A stretch of 6,150 bases of DNA from Akkermansiaceae bacterium (lineage in GTDB: Bacteria; Verrucomicrobiota; Verrucomicrobiia; Verrucomicrobiales; Akkermansiaceae), in assembly GCA_020627645.1 (NCBI GenBank), contig JAHDGN010000211.1, positions 1 through 6,150 of the forward strand. The letters are read 5' to 3'. Numbering within the stretch: position 1 is the stretch's first letter; each line of letters starts with the position of its first letter. The translations under genes and the position numbers were made by a program. Under the pieces are notes generated by a model, which had not been told where the DNA came from, did no database searches, and was given only the letters and a program-made list of their open reading frames with translations. This document shows positions 4,517 to 6,150 of this stretch, piece after piece.

Positions 4517-6150
4517 TCATTCCTCCGATTGAGGGACGAGCTGATAGAGAATGGCTTTGTCCTTAGTCAGATAGTTCTTCGCTAGAGTGTTGATTTCTTC
4601 CTCGGTGACGCTGGCGTAGTCGTTGTCTCGTTGACGTGCCCAGTCGAGCTTGTGCGGTTGTTTTTGAGAGCCGTTAAGGACGGTGTTCAGCCAGTAGCCG
4701 TTGTCTCGGAGGGATTCTTTGAGATTGGATTTGATGGGGTTCAACGTGCGGTCTAGTTCGTCTTTGGTGATGCCGTCGGTGGCAATTTGGTTTGCAAGTT
4801 GGATCATGAGAGTGCCTAGTTTTTCAGTTTCTCCTTTTTTGACGGTCGAAACTGCTTGGAGGTGTCCGTAGTCGAGTTCGGCACTGGGAGCTGAACCAGC
4901 GTTTGGACTGTATGAGGCTCCGAGTTTTTCGCGAATTTCCTCGCGGAGTCGATTACTGAAGATGGAAGCGAGAACACTAAAGCGGCGCGAAGTTTTGATA
5001 TCTTTGCGCATGGAGGGGATTTGCCATAGGGCGATTGCGGTCGCGGTGGGGATTTTGCTTTCGAAGGTGTAGGTTTCGTTACCTGGAGTTGAGGGGAACT
5101 TGATTTTTCGGCGAGCTTCAAAATTGGGGAGATTTGTGTTCCTGTTAGGTAGGGCACCGAAGGTTTTGAGGAGGAGTGGGGTGATTTTTCCAGGTGAAAA
5201 GTCTCCGACGATGGAGAGTTCTAGTGGTGCGTTTTGTAGATGAGGGATGAGCCAGGATTTGGCTTGTTCGGTGGTGTAGGAGGAGAGTTTTTCTTTTTCG
5301 GGAGTGACGAATCGGAAGTCGTTGCCATGGGTGTGAGCCATCATTTTTGCGGATGGGCCTTGCATGGTGAATTGGAGTTGTTGGTAGATGGTGGGGATGA
5401 ACTTGCGGAACTGGCGTTCGGCTTCGGGGCGGAATCCTGGATCGGTGATGGATGCGCACATGAGCTGGAGTTGAAGGAGAAGGTCGTCAGGGGTTGTGCG
5501 GCCGGAGAGTTCGAATGCAGCGGAGCCGATGGAAAGACCGGTCCCGACATTTTTTCCAGCAAGGATACGTTGAAGGTCGTCATTGGAGTGTTTCCCAAGT
5601 CCACCTAGTTGGTAGATGGTACTTGCAAAGGAGTTTAATCCCGGAGTGTTATCTGGCTGAGTAAGTTGGCCTTGGCCGATTTGAGCAATGAGGGATATGG
5701 AGTTTTTGGAGAAGTCGGTGGGCTTGAGGTTGACCTTGATGTTGTTAGAGAGAGTCAGTTGCGTGATGCCAAGGTCGTCGATTTTTTTTGTTGAGGTGAT
5801 GGTTCCAGCTGGGCCGAAATCGGTGTATGCAAAAGCGGAGACCTTTTCTTCGACAGGAGCGGTGACTTCGGTTTTTTGGCTTTCGAGAAAGAGTTTTTTG
5901 AGTGTTGCAGAGGAGTTTTCTGGGGCTTTTTTGGTTGTGAGGATGAGTGAGAGGTCTTCAGTATCCCAGAAGGTTTTCAGAGCTTGGTGGCAGGCTTCGA
6001 GGGTGAGACTCTCAAGGGCTGCAGTGGTGATTTCGAGATCGGTTTCGGGGGTTGTGTAGACGTCTTCGTCGTTAATAGAGCTCACGAGGGCGTTGGCGAT
6101 CCCCGGATTTCGGCGGGTATCTTTTCGTTTCACGGCTTCTTTGGCTCTGT
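4517..6150 (-). CDS. M16 (pitrilysin/PqqL-like) zinc metallopeptidase, C-terminal part
   Basis: This is the C-terminal part of a two-half M16 protease, a family that closes like a clamshell around peptides; many members are periplasmic or exported. The frame stays open to the window edge. A GTG at 6133-6131 could start a 538-residue product, but it falls inside M16 sequence (the tail of the first half, including the TTPETDLEI segment), so the true start is off the right edge. The visible 543 residues hold three parts: the end of the first half (1 to about 80), a linker, then a complete second half. That begins near 'LTLSNNIKVNLKPTDFSKN' (about 132-149) and contains 'ELSIVGDFSP' (about 309-318) and the conserved RLREEIREKLGASYSP (400-415). 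No HxxEH zinc motif is visible, as expected because the second half of this family is usually non-catalytic; the active site should lie upstream. PqqL is the closest type I can suggest. It converges with cinA. Confidence 0.92.
   Translation of the reverse strand, partial: RAKEAVKRKDTRRNPGIANALVSSINDEDVYTTPETDLEITTAALESLTLEACHQALKTFWDTEDLSLILTTKKAPENSSATLKKLFLESQKTEVTAPVEEKVSAFAYTDFGPAGTITSTKKIDDLGITQLTLSNNIKVNLKPTDFSKNSISLIAQIGQGQLTQPDNTPGLNSFASTIYQLGGLGKHSNDDLQRILAGKNVGTGLSIGSAAFELSGRTTPDDLLLQLQLMCASITDPGFRPEAERQFRKFIPTIYQQLQFTMQGPSAKMMAHTHGNDFRFVTPEKEKLSSYTTEQAKSWLIPHLQNAPLELSIVGDFSPGKITPLLLKTFGALPNRNTNLPNFEARRKIKFPSTPGNETYTFESKIPTATAIALWQIPSMRKDIKTSRRFSVLASIFSNRLREEIREKLGASYSPNAGSAPSAELDYGHLQAVSTVKKGETEKLGTLMIQLANQIATDGITKDELDRTLNPIKSNLKESLRDNGYWLNTVLNGSQKQPHKLDWARQRDNDYASVTEEEINTLAKNYLTKDKAILYQLVPQSEE

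Noticed and set aside
5240..6059. Plus-strand frames of about 120 codons antisense to the M16 peptidase gene
   Set aside because: The Gly/Val/Glu-rich composition follows from the G-rich strand, and the minus-strand frame has clear M16 homology features.
6131..6133. GTG as the start of the M16 gene
   Set aside because: The frame continues to the window edge and the GTG lies inside the first M16 half, so a 538-residue product would lack the expected catalytic domain.

Overview
The window looks like a chromosomal segment from a bacterium of moderate GC content, most likely in the Verrucomicrobiota. The phylum guess is an inference. It rests on the short 'DP-x-x-A' helical repeats in the protein encoded at 767-1945, a style I associate with that phylum, on weak Shine-Dalgarno signals, and on the general look of the conserved proteins. 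No marker here fixes the taxon.

Left part (1 to about 2500). A plus-strand pair of unrecognised genes comes first. One runs in from beyond the left edge and ends at 747. The second (767-1945) follows after 19 bases and encodes a 392-residue protein with an N-terminal membrane or signal segment. An AT-rich imperfect hairpin with a T run follows as a possible terminator. Next is a stretch of about 350 bases with no supportable gene. A small minus-strand reading frame (2292-2471) then encodes a membrane segment followed by a charged heptad-like helix. It has no ATG and would need a TTG start or a frameshift.

Right part (about 2500 to 6150). A tRNA-Ala(GGC) with encoded CCA is followed by two hairpins, the second a textbook intrinsic terminator. 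Only 21 bases later comes rsfS (ribosome silencing factor), which overlaps cinA (molybdopterin-binding-like plus NMN deamidase domains) by 11 bases. Converging on cinA from the other strand is the 3' part of a large M16 (pitrilysin/PqqL-like) peptidase gene. Its start and presumed catalytic zinc half lie beyond the right edge.

How they fit together. rsfS and cinA look translationally coupled. They link ribosome silencing to pyridine-nucleotide repair only by position, not by a shared pathway. The two left genes look like one transcription unit of unknown role. Base composition changes near 2450-2520: left of it G and C are roughly balanced on the plus strand, and right of it the plus strand is strongly G-rich whichever strand is coding. 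I found no clear evidence of a defence system, CRISPR array or mobile element.
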